This document shows positions 32,025 through 43,800 of a stretch of 64,000 nucleotides of DNA, one piece after another. The notes beneath the pieces are model-generated. The model ran no database searches. It was not told where the DNA came from and worked only from the letters and a program-made list of their open reading frames with translations. The DNA lies in contig JAGFNQ010001117.1 of assembly GCA_024364735.1 (NCBI GenBank), positions 62,001 through 126,000 on the forward strand, in the 5' to 3' direction. The stretch is from Boesenbergia rotunda (Eukaryota; Streptophyta; Magnoliopsida; Zingiberales; Zingiberaceae). Numbering within the stretch: position 1 is the stretch's first letter; every line of letters starts with the position of its first letter. The position numbers and the translations under genes are program-made.

Positions 32025-33450
32025 TCATGAACCAGATGGGCTATTTGGTTTCATCTTTTTGGTTGTTGGTGAGGAATGATGACAGATTGCATGTGACCTT
32101 ACTGCTGTATCATCACTCTTATAGCTCACATCCTGCACTCCAATTGGGCTCCTTATCACTGAAGAAATTGCTGCACTATTGTTCTTATGTGGCCTGTGTT
32201 GCAACAATGCCGTTTCTTGGACCATCAATTCCTGACACCTCAAGACTCTCTCCTAAATCCATACCTCAAACGTTTACAAGTAGCAAGAATTTAAGTAAGA
32301 AAAAAAAACAGATGAATAAAGCTCACCTTATCTACATAGTCACAAGAAGCTAAAGCCTTGTCAGTATCTAGAACTTGAGTCTGTTTCATGGCCGATAGAG
32401 CCACTGCTGCAGCAATCTCAGAAGGCTTGAACTCTACAAAGCCAACCCCTGCAATTTATACAATGATAACATTCTTGTTAGACTAGTCTTTCACTCTACA
32501 GATTCAAAGATTTTCTGCAACTACAAATCACAGACCTCTAACACTGCTCGAGATGAGGTTCTCACACAGAGAAACCAATGACCTATCTGGTGAATTTCCA
32601 CCATTAAATTGGTGTAAAAAGAAATCTATGAATGAGAAGGGTGTAACTGATTGCATCCTCCAGTTGAGGGTTGTAAGCACTAGAAGCTCCATTCTCTGTA
32701 TTGTCCTGCCTTCAAATCTGTATTTTGCCTCACCTACCTGTGCCCAGCAAGAACAAATGACAGGGCAGAAGTAAAAGATCATCATGCAAATGAAATTTTT
32801 GTTTGAGAATTTTAACCTGTAAATCTAGAGACGAAGGAAGTTCAGTTTCCTCAACCTTTGCAGCAATGGATAAGCAGGCAACTGATAGCAATTGTGTCAT
32901 CCAGGCCTTGCCTTGCTGAAACTGATGCATTAGAAGGAAAGACAAACAGATACAAAAGCACTTTAAAGGAAAATAATTGTAACTTGTTCTTACTGGGAGT
33001 TCATGGCAGGAGAGAAACCGATCCAAGTAATTTACAGATAAGTAGGCACTCAGAGGTCCAAAATTGTAATGTGCATGTAGCTGTTGGTTCAGGAACAAAA
33101 CATCAAACAGTTACTATGCAGAAGATTGAAGTGATAGGAAAATGAAGAAGCACCTTCTGAATCAAGTCAATAGCTTCACTTCTCAAAGCCATGTCTGATT
33201 GCTTCCTGAGCAACCTCTTCGCGTAGCCCTCCTGTGGAAGATGCTGCGACTCCCTCTCGATCAGCAAGGCGATGCAATCTTCCGACAGCAATGCGAAATC
33301 CAGCCACGAGCTCTTTCCTTGGGAAAAAGGGCAAAGATTGCGCCTTTCGTCTTCCCCGTCGAGGTCCAGCTCTTCATCAAACCCTAGGGCGATGTCTCCG
33401 TCCTCCGGGCAGAGGAGGACGGAGGAAGCAAGTCCGCAACTGACGCCCAT
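32025..33450 (-). CDS. CYCD: D-type cyclin
   Basis: Six exons, 33450-33154, 33080-32994, 32915-32817, 32737-32536, 32448-32327 and 32252-32025, join cleanly to 344 residues. D-type cyclins activate CDKA to phosphorylate retinoblastoma-related protein at G1/S. The retinoblastoma-binding LxCxE motif is present (Leu12, Cys14, Glu16 in VLLCPED). The cyclin N box follows: MALRSEAIDLIQK, YNFGPLSAYLSVNYLDRFLS, ELPQGKAWMTQLLSVACLS and AAKVEET. The C-terminal cyclin fold includes RMELLVLTTLNWRMQSVTPF and FIDFF. The tail (residues about 290-344) is rich in Ser, Thr and Pro. The usual Trp in the DWI motif is Leu here (IDLIQ). Size and exon pattern fit the CYCD2/CYCD4 group, but the subclass is not settled. 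Confidence 0.93.
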
Positions 33451-33537
33451 CAGGAGATAAAGAGAGAACGACGCCAAAAGGAAGGGAGGCGAGAAATTGA
33501 CGATGAGGCTGAAGCAATGGAAATGGGAAGGAGATGA

Positions 33538-33546
33538 GATTTATAG
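33538..33546 (-). promoter_or_regulatory. TATA box of the cyclin D gene
   Basis: The minus strand reads CTATAAATC about 90 bp upstream of the ATG at 33450, suitable for a leader of about 60 bp. This supports the start MGVSCGLASS rather than the in-frame ATG 27 bp further upstream. Confidence 0.6.
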
Positions 33547-33559
33547 CATCTTGGCAGAA

Positions 33560-34624
33560 GTGAATGATGAAACCATAATAAGGGTTGAAAATGGAGATCG
33601 GAGCTTGATTTGGGTATCAATAGACGGCGTGGTGGGATAAAGGCGTGATTTTGAGAAGCGGTGTTCTTGATTGCAGATCTTTATTGCAGTGGGAAATAGC
33701 CATGGGAGGGCCTTCAATGAGCTTGACAGGGGAAGGAAGTGGGGGCGCTCCTTCGTATTTGAGACATTTCATGCACTTCTTCAATGCATCAAACCAAACC
33801 AAAAAAAAAAAGTTTTATAAGAAAATTAGAATAAAATTTATAAAAATAATGGATTTATAATAAAAGTATTTTCGAAATAAAAAATATATTTGAAATATTA
33901 TTTTAAATTTTTTTTAAGTGTACGAGAATGATAAAAAGGGTTGTTTTTTTTAAATAATCAAAAGTACAATTTTTTTTATTAGAATCATTGAAAAGCGTCG
34001 AGACATTTTTATTTCCAATGCAGATTTATATTGGAGCAAATATAATTCAACTATGAATTATAACACTTACAACATGCTTAAAGCATTAATAAATTATATT
34101 CTAATAATTATAATAGATAGCTTCTATCACAGTTTTTTTATATAAATACAAATCAATATTATATTTAGATAACAATTACTAATCATACTATATTATGTTA
34201 TAGAAATGGTTAGGGATTTATCCCTATGAATGATCATCTATTCGATCTCATCATATATTTGTTGTATCATGTATATGTATTAACATGAACTTCTCTCTAT
34301 ATCCATGAAATAGACTTTAGAAAATTATTAAAATAATAAATCTATCATTTCTATAATAATATAAAAAATTGATTTTTAATTAATAATAGTCAGTATTCTA
34401 CTTAGAAGATAAGATTTAATTATTATTAAAATACTAGTAAGTATTATATTATAATAATTATGAAATTATAATTGTTATAATCGATATAGTTGTAATTGTA
34501 ACTATTATAAAAAAATAAATTAATTTCGAAAAGCAAAACGTGCAGGCTTATTTTTGATTTTTTTTTTACCTACAAAATTTCTCATTTATATGTAATTTAC
34601 ATGAATAAACAATAAAAAATAAAT
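33560..34624. other. AT-rich intergenic region, no gene seen
   Basis: 33560-33800 is the upstream flank of the cyclin gene. 33800-34620 is very AT-rich with no frame, element or RNA gene recognised. Confidence 0.45.
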
Positions 34625-34639
34625 ATGAAAAAGGCAAAA

Positions 34640-34845
34640 ATGGCAGCGTCACTCTCAGGCTCCCGCTCTTCCTCGAGCCTCCTCGGCCCTTTCGCCGGCC
34701 TACTTCGGCGGCGCTTAAGCCTGCACGCCTCACTCAGATTGTCGGGGGCACTCTGTTTTTCTGAGTCTCGTCTCTCTCTCGCCGCCACCGGCTGCAGATC
34801 TGGCCGCGCCGGCCAGCCACTCCGACGCTTCCGTTTCGCCCTCTG
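34640..34845 (+). pseudogene. Orphan first-exon-like fragment with organelle-targeting look
   Basis: A GC-rich frame starts at ATG 34640 (or 34625) and ends at a good donor (CTCTG|GTAAACC) at 34845. The 68 residues are rich in Ser, Arg, Leu and Ala and almost free of acidic residues (MAASLSGSRSSSSLLGPFAG, then LLRRRLSLHASLRL), as in mitochondrial or plastid transit peptides. No following exon could be found before 37 kb, although TTCCGTATGAAGCACCAG at 35042 lies between splice-like sites. It may be the surviving 5' end of a decayed nuclear gene for an organelle protein. Confidence 0.35.
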
Positions 34846-35831
34846 GTAAACCACATTTCCCCTTTGTTGGATCTGGGATTCGAAGATGTGTAAAATGATT
34901 TTCGGAAAGGAATTTTTGCGGCGTTTTCTCTCTTCTTCGACCTCTGCTCTTCTTTGTGACTGTCGCACACTCTCTCTCGGGTTTCGCCGATCTTCCACCT
35001 AAAACCCTAATCCTCCGCCCTACCTCTCTTGCGTCTTCCGAGTTCCGTATGAAGCACCAGCTGGTCTCCCAGAGGTTGCTTCTCTCCGTCTATCTAAATA
35101 AGTGATTGATGATCCTAAAGACCTCACCTTGGGCATTCAAGATCATGTATAATTTGGAGAAGACGTTCTAAACACTCACTGAGGGTTATTTAGATCCATC
35201 AAGCGCTTTTGCTTTTGTCTAAAAGTGTTTGATGACTTTCAATTGTGAAAGCAGTCAATTGACAACAGAGTGTTGGGTGAACAGAAAGCAACTTGATGTG
35301 ACCCCAATTGACTATATTTTGTTCAACACTTTTAAACGATAGCAATTGATCAAAGGGCGAACTTTGCATAACACACAAAAAGGCGCATCTAATTTTTAGA
35401 TTTATCAAAGAACACATTTATTTCCCATTTTACCTCTCATTCCATCCACTATAGTGGTGCATGGAAAGAACATCGCTATCGTGGTGTTGTATTTCAAAAA
35501 TCAGCACTTTAGTAGTATAAATCCTAAAACTAGCGTCACAGTGATACTGAGCTTTGAAATACAGCACATTGTGTTGTTTTTTGAAATCTAACATCACATT
35601 GGTGTTGTTCTTTGAATGCAACATCACAATGGTTGACGGGAGGCATAAAATAGGAAACAAGTGCGTCCCTTGAGAAATCTGAAAATTAAATGCATCTTTT
35701 GAGAATTCTATAACTTTAAATATGTCCTTTGATCAATTATCATTTAACAAAAGTGTTTGATGGTTCTATCTGTACGCTATTTGATCCTCAGTCAACTTGG
35801 TGTTAGCTCAATTGACAATATGTCCTGAAAA
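34846..35831. other. Intergenic region downstream of the orphan exon
   Basis: No supported coding region. 35200-35830 has several repeats of AAAGTGTTTGATG-like sequence, which recurs again at 36080-36310, so this tract is part of a low-copy local repeat. Confidence 0.35.
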
Positions 35832-35849
35832 CACTATTGCACAAAAGTG

Positions 35850-36067
35850 TCTCCATGGGCATAGCTGAGATGATAAGGGGTTAGTAGATTGTCATTAAAG
35901 GTCTTGGGTTCGAGCATGGGCTGGTGGAAGGTAAATCTCTGCATCTTGTGTAAAGTCTCCCCCCCCCCCCAAACTTCTTGTCTTCTCGATCACGTAATTT
36001 ACTTCTTCCGTGTTAGTCCTGAAGCGGGTTGGTAAAGGCACTGAGGGCGAACGGTTCACCTTTTTGC
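35850..36067 (+). mobile_element. tRNA-derived SINE of a second family, 18-bp target duplication
   Basis: The head GGGCATAGCTGAGATGATAA carries an A-box-like TAGCTGAGATGATAAGG and a B-box-like GGTTCGAGCATGG (35908-35920). The body contains a C10 run at 35960-35969 and AGTCCTGAAGCGGGTTGG, and the tail ends in a short T run. The flanks CACTATTGCACAAAAGTG at 35832-35849 and 36068-36085 are an exact 18-bp direct repeat, the mark of LINE-mediated retrotransposition. The sequence does not match the SINEs at 25.9 and 52.9 kb, so it is a separate family. Confidence 0.85.
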
Positions 36068-36299
36068 CACTATTGCACAAAAGTGCTTGATGTTTAGAAC
36101 ATTGTCTATGTTTCATAATTGGTCTTGGATGTCCAATGTAAAGAGTTTAGGGTCAGCAACTACTTTATGAACAAAAGTGTTTGCCACTATTGCACAAAAG
36201 TGCTTGATGTTTAGAACATTGTCTATGTTTCATAATTGGTCTTGGATGTCCAATGTAAAGAGTTTAGGGTCAGCAACTACTTTATGAACAAAAGTGTTT
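36066..36299. repeat. Perfect 117-bp tandem duplication
   Basis: 36066-36182 and 36183-36299 are identical by eye. The unit starts in the SINE's 3' target duplication (GCCACTATTGCACAAAAGTG) and ends with ACAAAAGTGTTT. Absence of any mismatch means a very recent event or an assembly artefact. There is no coding potential. Confidence 0.9.
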
Positions 36300-37863
36300 G
36301 ATGGCTAATGATGAGCCTACAATGCTTGATACTTGCTTATACATGTGTTTAACCTCGTTCAAATTATTTTCAAATTGTTGTAAGAGTTGAGGAGACAAAT
36401 TTTGTGCTGCAAAAAAGTAGACCAACATCCTAGGTCATATCAATGCATTGCGAGCAAGAGTAAAGGTCCAATTCTCCCAAAAAGGAGTATATGTCGCAAG
36501 TATTGAGTCAGTTTATTGGTGGGGTGGCAAGGTAGAATAGCAATAGTTCGATATTGCATCATCTCTCACCTATTAACCTCGTTGTTAATGTTTAATGCAC
36601 TACTTCCATGGATACTTGTTAACGACGGCATTTGTCCGCTCGCCATGAGTCTTTTGAGCTAAGAAAGCTAGAACAACTTTTAAAGAACCTTGTTGGATCC
36701 ATGATTGTTATCTTGAGCATGTAAGCTAGTACTACCTTCAAATTTGAGTTTTATGAGCTAATACTTTCAAAGTACACTTCTAGTTTGAGTCTAGATCTGA
36801 AAAATTGTTGTTTTAGCTTCATTGCAACCTCTACATACTAAAGATATCCAGTGTTGAGCAAACAGATTCTGAGAATCTCTTCTTGATTCGTTGACGAATC
36901 TCATTAAGTCAATTCATGAGAAGTCCCCATATTGAACATCTAACCCTGTTTACATTCTCAACCCTTATTGTATCAGTAAGCTAACCCTAAGATTGTTGTA
37001 GGGTTCCTGAAGTCATTGCATCACTTATCACTGACGGTAATATCAAGTGCCTTGAGTGGACTAGGGACAACAAAGGCTATATTTGGTGAGGATAATCAAC
37101 TTTGTAATGTAATCAAGATTACATTACAAGATTGATTATTTTATTTGATACAATTTTAAAATTGTAATCTATATTACAAAAGTTAAATAAAATTTTGTAA
37201 TCTGGATTACAGGTCAACAACATATAATCCTAGATTATATTTCAGGCTCAATTACATTACAGGCTTGATTATATTATCCCTACTCAAATATAACTTAAGG
37301 AGAACTAAGAAGTGATGCAAATGAGATTACGAGACGGTATGAAATAGCTTGGATGCGGCGAAGAGTAACTTTGCCTACATGTTCTCTTGCTACTCTTTGA
37401 TTTCTTGATCCAAATTTTTGGTTGCTACTAAAACATAAATTGCTTAACATACTTGGAAAGAAAGAAAAAAAAAACCCATTTCTGCAAATATTTAATGCCA
37501 GAAGCATTAACAGACAAAATTTGTGTTCTCGAATCTGTTATCAATCAATTGTTTCATTGCATGCCATGATCAAGTAATTAAGGACTCCATGTATAACATA
37601 TTTGGTAATTACTCTGTTTCAGGAACAATGTTTCCTTAAACTAGCAAACTATCTATTAATCTATTGGCATACACTTCCACACAAACAGAAGTCGAATTTA
37701 GTTATGACCAGTGACAAAATCTTTCCGAGAATCTTCAGTTGAAACTCTTTTTAAGTGCATAAGTTTACACACCACACAATAGGGTTCTTCTGACTAACTC
37801 ACCAACTACTGATCACAGCTACACCTGTGCTTGCCTTTGAAGAATCAGCAAGAAGTATTCTTC
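36300..37863. other. Intergenic region and 3' flank of the RBP45-like gene
   Basis: No gene seen. 37080-37290 holds an AT-rich segment with alternating TGTAATC/GATTACA motifs (AATCTATATTACAAAAG, AATCTGGATTACAGG), partly palindromic and possibly a worn MITE. About 37560-37863 is likely 3' UTR of the minus-strand gene. Confidence 0.4.
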
Positions 37864-40800
37864 TCAGTTCACTTGCTGTTGGTTTCCATAAAATGCATAA
37901 GCGCCATACGGCACGGCGTACATGGTGGGGTAGTGAGCAGGTATGCTGTATCCGTCGTACGTCTGCCCCCCGTAGTAGGCACCACTCCACCTCCTCCCTC
38001 GTTCAGCTCTCGGCTGTAAAAGTAACAGAGAAAGAATCAAGAGATTAGATGGTTTGGGCTTGAAAATAACTACAATTTGGATGGAAAAAATGACGGTATT
38101 ATTAACTACTTGATTTAGAGTATGGAGTCAAAAGGCTACCTGTTTATTAGCAGGGTTACGACCCCATGATAGACGAACCGTTTGCTTGCCGATAGTTGTA
38201 CCATTTAATTGTTGCATTGCTTCCTCAGCATTGTTTCTGCACGGGTTCAAGAAAGTGAACTCAGATAATAACAATGTATGTTGAGCTTATTGCCCTTACG
38301 TTTACAATGTTCAGAACTAAATCAGTGATATGCACCTGTGGACAAAAAGAACAAAACCACATTGTTTTCCCAGAGGAATTTTAACAGAGGCGACTTCGCC
38401 ATACTGAGAAAAAGCTTCTTTCAAATCATCTTCGCTGACATCGGGATCCAGCCCTCCAACAAATACCTTTGCCAGACAACAAATTGTAAAATCAAAATGC
38501 AAAATCAATGCACATTGTCGATGTGTTGTGTAGTGAAAATCCTCTTACTGTTGTATTCGCTGAATCTACATCTGATTGGGACCCAACTGAAGATGCACCA
38601 TTTTGTCCAAAACCACCTAAAGCATCCAGGACTTGAGATTAAAAGGCATTCACTTAAAAATTAGTTAGGGTGAATATGAAACTAAAATCTGAAGGGGACA
38701 CTTGCAAATTGAGTACTTGTGCAGACAAAAAAAAAAGTAAATTAAATGAGTGAAGATAAGATTAGCCTATTGATCTAGAAATAAGTATCGAGCTACAGAC
38801 GGAGCTTTTGATAAAGACCAAGATGACTGAGTTAGGATGAGTCAATAATACACTCAACAGACACCTAGGTATGCACTCAATGTCGACATGGTAGGCTTCT
38901 TGTTTTTCTAAAACACAAGTGATGGTTTCGATCTAATTACTGTTAAACATAAACAAACAATAACCTCAAGTCATTTAACCTTTTTCGATAGGTATGCACT
39001 CATTTAAAAAGGTTGCAATCTACAAGCAATTAGAATGGATGGAGACTTTTCCTTGTTCTTCATATAACCTTTTTCCATTGTTTTTTCCTCTAGAATCACA
39101 AGAAAACAACAAATGATTAAACCAATTCAACCATGATCACTTGTCTGAATGGATTTAATGAATCGGTTTCATCCATTCTCTGATGTGGATTTAACAGCAA
39201 ATAGTAAGGTAACCATTTCCAGACAAATCAATCAAATGAATGGTTTGGTAACAAATTCCTATATTAATGATCCAAGAAAAATTAGGCGGTTTTTCAGTAG
39301 ATCCTTATAAGATTTTATTCAGATTAGTAATAACAAACTAGGTTGTTAACATAGATTTTGCTTTAGGAGAATAGGTCATTCATTACAATGTTTTTAGGAG
39401 AATAGGTCATTGTTGAGACCTTGAAGAAAATCCCAATAGATTTCCTTGATATAAAATGGGAAAAGGAAAGGACATAGAAAATAAACTTTTATCAAATTGA
39501 AAATGATTAGACAAGAGGAATTGAGGTTTCTTACCAATTCACCTAATAACCTAATTTCAAAAAAACTAGCTAATAAATAACCTATTCCCTAAAATTACTT
39601 ATTCCCTTAAAGCAAGACTTAAATAAACTGAAGATGATTAAACAAGAGAGATTGGAATCAACCTATTCCTTAAAATGTCTCAACCCCTAGAACAAGATTG
39701 AAATGTACCTAGTATATTATGACTGATCAAAATAAAATCTCAAAATTCCACTAAAAGTAAAACTTCTATAATTAATCGTATGTCTCACAAGAGGAAATAA
39801 TTATGGAACAAACTGAAATCATAAACAATTAACTAATAGAGCTGGGAGTTACTTTGAAGGCACCAAGAATGACCTAAACTTGGCAATAAATACTTTTTCC
39901 TAAAATTTGGTAATAAATAACATACTTTGTAAGAATTTGGCAATGACATAATCTATTCCCTATTTAACTTATATTCTCCTACAACAAGATCTAAATTTAC
40001 TAATATATTACAAAGAGATGAGCATGTAATCTTGCCTCAGAGATGGTGATTAAGAAATTAATACAGAGATGAGCATGTAATATGCATAGAATCACAGAAA
40101 ATTGATCAAGATGGTATGGATACCATATTCAAGAAAGACCTTGTATTCTAAGACAGGTTTTGTCAATTAGAGTTTAAGGGTAAAGGGAGATCAAATAAAA
40201 CAATTGATGTAACAAAAAAAATTAATTGATTTAAATATTACTAGTGATATGGACTTAAAGTTCAACGGAAATGTATGATTCATATAGCCAGCCCCAATAG
40301 TGGAGGATTGATGATGATGATGGAATTTTACAATTTACATATCTGAAAGTGGTTATTGCTTACGGATTGCGAGATGAGAAGATTAAAATGACTGCAGACA
40401 TTTATTTATCTTGTATCCTACTTCTGTGACTGAATTAGAAAATTTGCCCACAACTAGGAATTTGTTTAACCTTGAAATGTTCTACCACTTAATAACATGT
40501 CAAATTCATTTAAGATCATGTATTAGGTGTCTGTATGCATTCAGTTCAGCAGAAGCATAGATTGTTTTAGAGGTTGTTACATTATGCTGATTATAGAACT
40601 TCCAGGTAAATGTATCAAATCCTCACTAAGCCATTTGGCAGCAACATCATCCATCACACTATTGCATAAGGGTAGTTTGTTTTTGAGTTGGTGCCCTCAC
40701 GAGTTGACACAGTTGGTACCTGCATAGGCGGTTGTTCCAATAGATATTATGATCAATTCCCAACGGATGCAAAATGCCTTATTGGGTATCTGACCTCCCC

Positions 40801-43800
40801 CATGCAATGGCCGCTGCGCTAGGGCAAAAATGCCCCCAGTGATTTACCTGCATGTATCTAGTCGGGGATCGGCTATATTGGGTCACCTGTAATGAGCATT
40901 ATCACCTCTTGTTTCAAAAGGGATGAAGCCGTGAAGAGAAATGCCGTCTCTTCCATCCATTTGATGTTTCCAATTTACCTTCCCAGAAACTGGCTTGCAG
41001 TCTCTTCCTATTTGAATATTTCGAGAACTACCAGTTAAATCACTTTGTAACAGAATTCAGAAAGCAGAGACATTCTTGATCTACAAGATTCGTAACAAGG
41101 CTGCACTTCAGCTCTCATGAATAACCACCCAAATGCATGACAACTACCACCCTAACAATCCAAACATCACATGGTTGTAACCAACATGTTACCTACTGAA
41201 GTAAATTCCTAACCTAGATTGCAAGAGGCAAGTTAGATGGGCATGTGTATCAAAATTTATCTACGCACAACCATCTCCAAAATTAAAAAGGGATTAACAT
41301 AGTTGTTTAAATAAATAAATCATACAAACCGAATTCAGTAGAAATTAAGAAAAAAGAAATAGTAAATTTTTGGTAGAGCATAGTCCATAACTACTAACAC
41401 ATGATAAAAGACCTCACATGCAGTACACAAAAATACATAGCAGATATATATGATTCAGCGACTACATTACTTAATTCTTAGAGAAGTAATTCAAAAATAA
41501 ACTAAGATCTAGAAGTTCTCAACTATGTTTGTTGAAGCAAAAAGGAAACCTCAAATGAAGAATATTAGTTCAGTCATACATACCAGAAGATTTTCTAGGA
41601 GTAGCAAGGCCAATGCGCATAGGTCTAGTTGAACAATAAACACCATTCATCTCAGCAATGGCAAGCTTTTTTTCGTTATCATCACCAAATCTAACAAACC
41701 CATAGCCTTTTGAACGCCCAGTATTTCCATCAATAACTACTTTTGCGCCTTTTACTGAGGAGTATTTAATAGAAAATGTTTCATACAGAAGTGTATCTGT
41801 AACATCCGAAGCTAAATCGCCTACAAAAATAGAGTGATCAGAAGCAAGATCTGAACGCTTGTCACCACTGCTAAATGACGCCCAATTTAGCCGGAATGGC
41901 TGGTCTGTGTTTGGCATAAGATGACTGCTGAAATTCTGAAGTATATTTTCAGCAGTTGCATGTGAATGAAACTCCACAAACCCATAACCCTCTGATTGTC
42001 CAGTCAGCTTATTGCGAATAACTTTTATGGAGACAACCTGCATGATGTGTAACAACACAAAATGACGTCTACGAGTATAATCTGATTCACTATACATGTG
42101 ACATTAAGAAAGGTTTCATTTTTGTTTAAATTTGGGCAGGTAGCAGGTACATGTGTAACAACACAAAATGACACAAGTATACTGGATTCCCCTATACATG
42201 TGACTGTAAGAGGAAACAAATATTGGAATAATGTATCTTCTTGTACTAGGGGAATAATAAGAAAATTCCATTTTTGTTTAAATTTGGGCGGACAATCCCT
42301 TGACAATTGAACTAATGCTCACTCCACCAGAACATGGCAAAGATGCAATTGAGAAGGATCGCTCTGGGCATTAACATAAGACAATATGAATTGATTTTAA
42401 CTTATCTGTTTCCACAATCAGCAGCAAGAGGAGCTAAGAAAATTGGGGATATTGAGATTCTAGATAACTATTATCAGTTCCCATCTAGACCAGCTAATAC
42501 AAGTTAGGAAAGGCTGTACATCAACCTTGATTTAAATAAGATTAAATTCTTATTTCATGCAAGCTATTCAAAAAGAAAAAAAGAACATTTTTCCTAAATC
42601 CATTTGAGTGGACACCATAATTTAAAATTAGTATTTCTGCAAATTTCGATCATACTAAAAAAATTACAGAATCCACTCAATTTGTGCTGATTAGCAACCA
42701 ATCATGCACTCTAATTTTGTATTAGAGTGCATTTCATGTTATGTAAAACTCACTTCTTATCTAAAAGCAAAGAATAACACTCATGTTAGAGGTAACTATT
42801 AGGCAATTCGCCAAGTTTCAACCATCATTACCTTGTGATATTTGTTGGAAAGGTTCCTGCCAATAGAATTTATTAACAAAACACAGATTGGGATTGAAAG
42901 TTAAATCAAGCAAAACTGAATGGAAAACACTTACTGTGTTGCTTATATAAGATGGGAAATATGATGAACGTACATAAGAAAAACAGATTTGTTAGCTTCA
43001 AAAACAGACAAATTTGAAAAGATAGTTCTCTATCAAGGCACATATATTCCTTCACAGAAACCATGTTAAAAGAACAATAGCAATTAAAAATTCTAGCCAT
43101 TAGTACAAAGATAGGGACATAAGCAGTATCAATATCTTATTAAAATTTCCAAAAGCCTCTTTCTCCTGAGTCCTGAATATGATTTCCAGACTTTAACCTT
43201 AGTAAAATACATGCCTCAGCCTGATTTAAACTACACAGCACAATTAGAGGAAAAATGAGTACAATGCTATTGATAACAGTAGTTAACCCAGCAAGGATGG
43301 AACAACCACTGTTGTAAAAGTCGGCCTAGGCGGCCGCCTAGGCGCTAGGCGGTAGTCTTCCGCCCGACTATCGCTTAGCGATTTTTACAGAACAACTAAA
43401 TGATATATTGCCACTGCAATCATTATACATTAAGGCACTTTTGAAGCAAGCTGTTGGAACGAATGGGTAGTATCAAAGTCAACTGTGGGAGAGACAACTC
43501 AAGGAAAGCAAACAATTGAGAGGTTAGTAATTAACTGATGATGTCATAACAGTTGAGCTACTTGTATGTTTGGAATCCATCTAGCAGTTAGCTTATCTTA
43601 TCTGGTTCGGGCATGTGTTCAACTAGCATTTACATGGGTAACATTTGAATGTGGGGAGCGGAGCAATCACCCTAAAGCACGCTTTTCATTCTGAAGATCC
43701 TACGCAGTATGAATACTGAATCTTGGAATTGCAACATGAATGTGAAAAACATAGTGGGATAGTTACTTTGTCTAGGACAAAGGCAAAAGGCAAAGGAGAG

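Noticed and set aside
40690..40940. Third SINE in the RBP45-like intron
   Set aside because: Composition is suggestive, but no clear A/B box pair or target duplication was found.
42025..42310. Frames on both strands with repeated CHVPATCPNLNKNE-like peptides
   Set aside because: They fall in a short intronic direct repeat of the RBP45-like gene; there is no splice logic for them.
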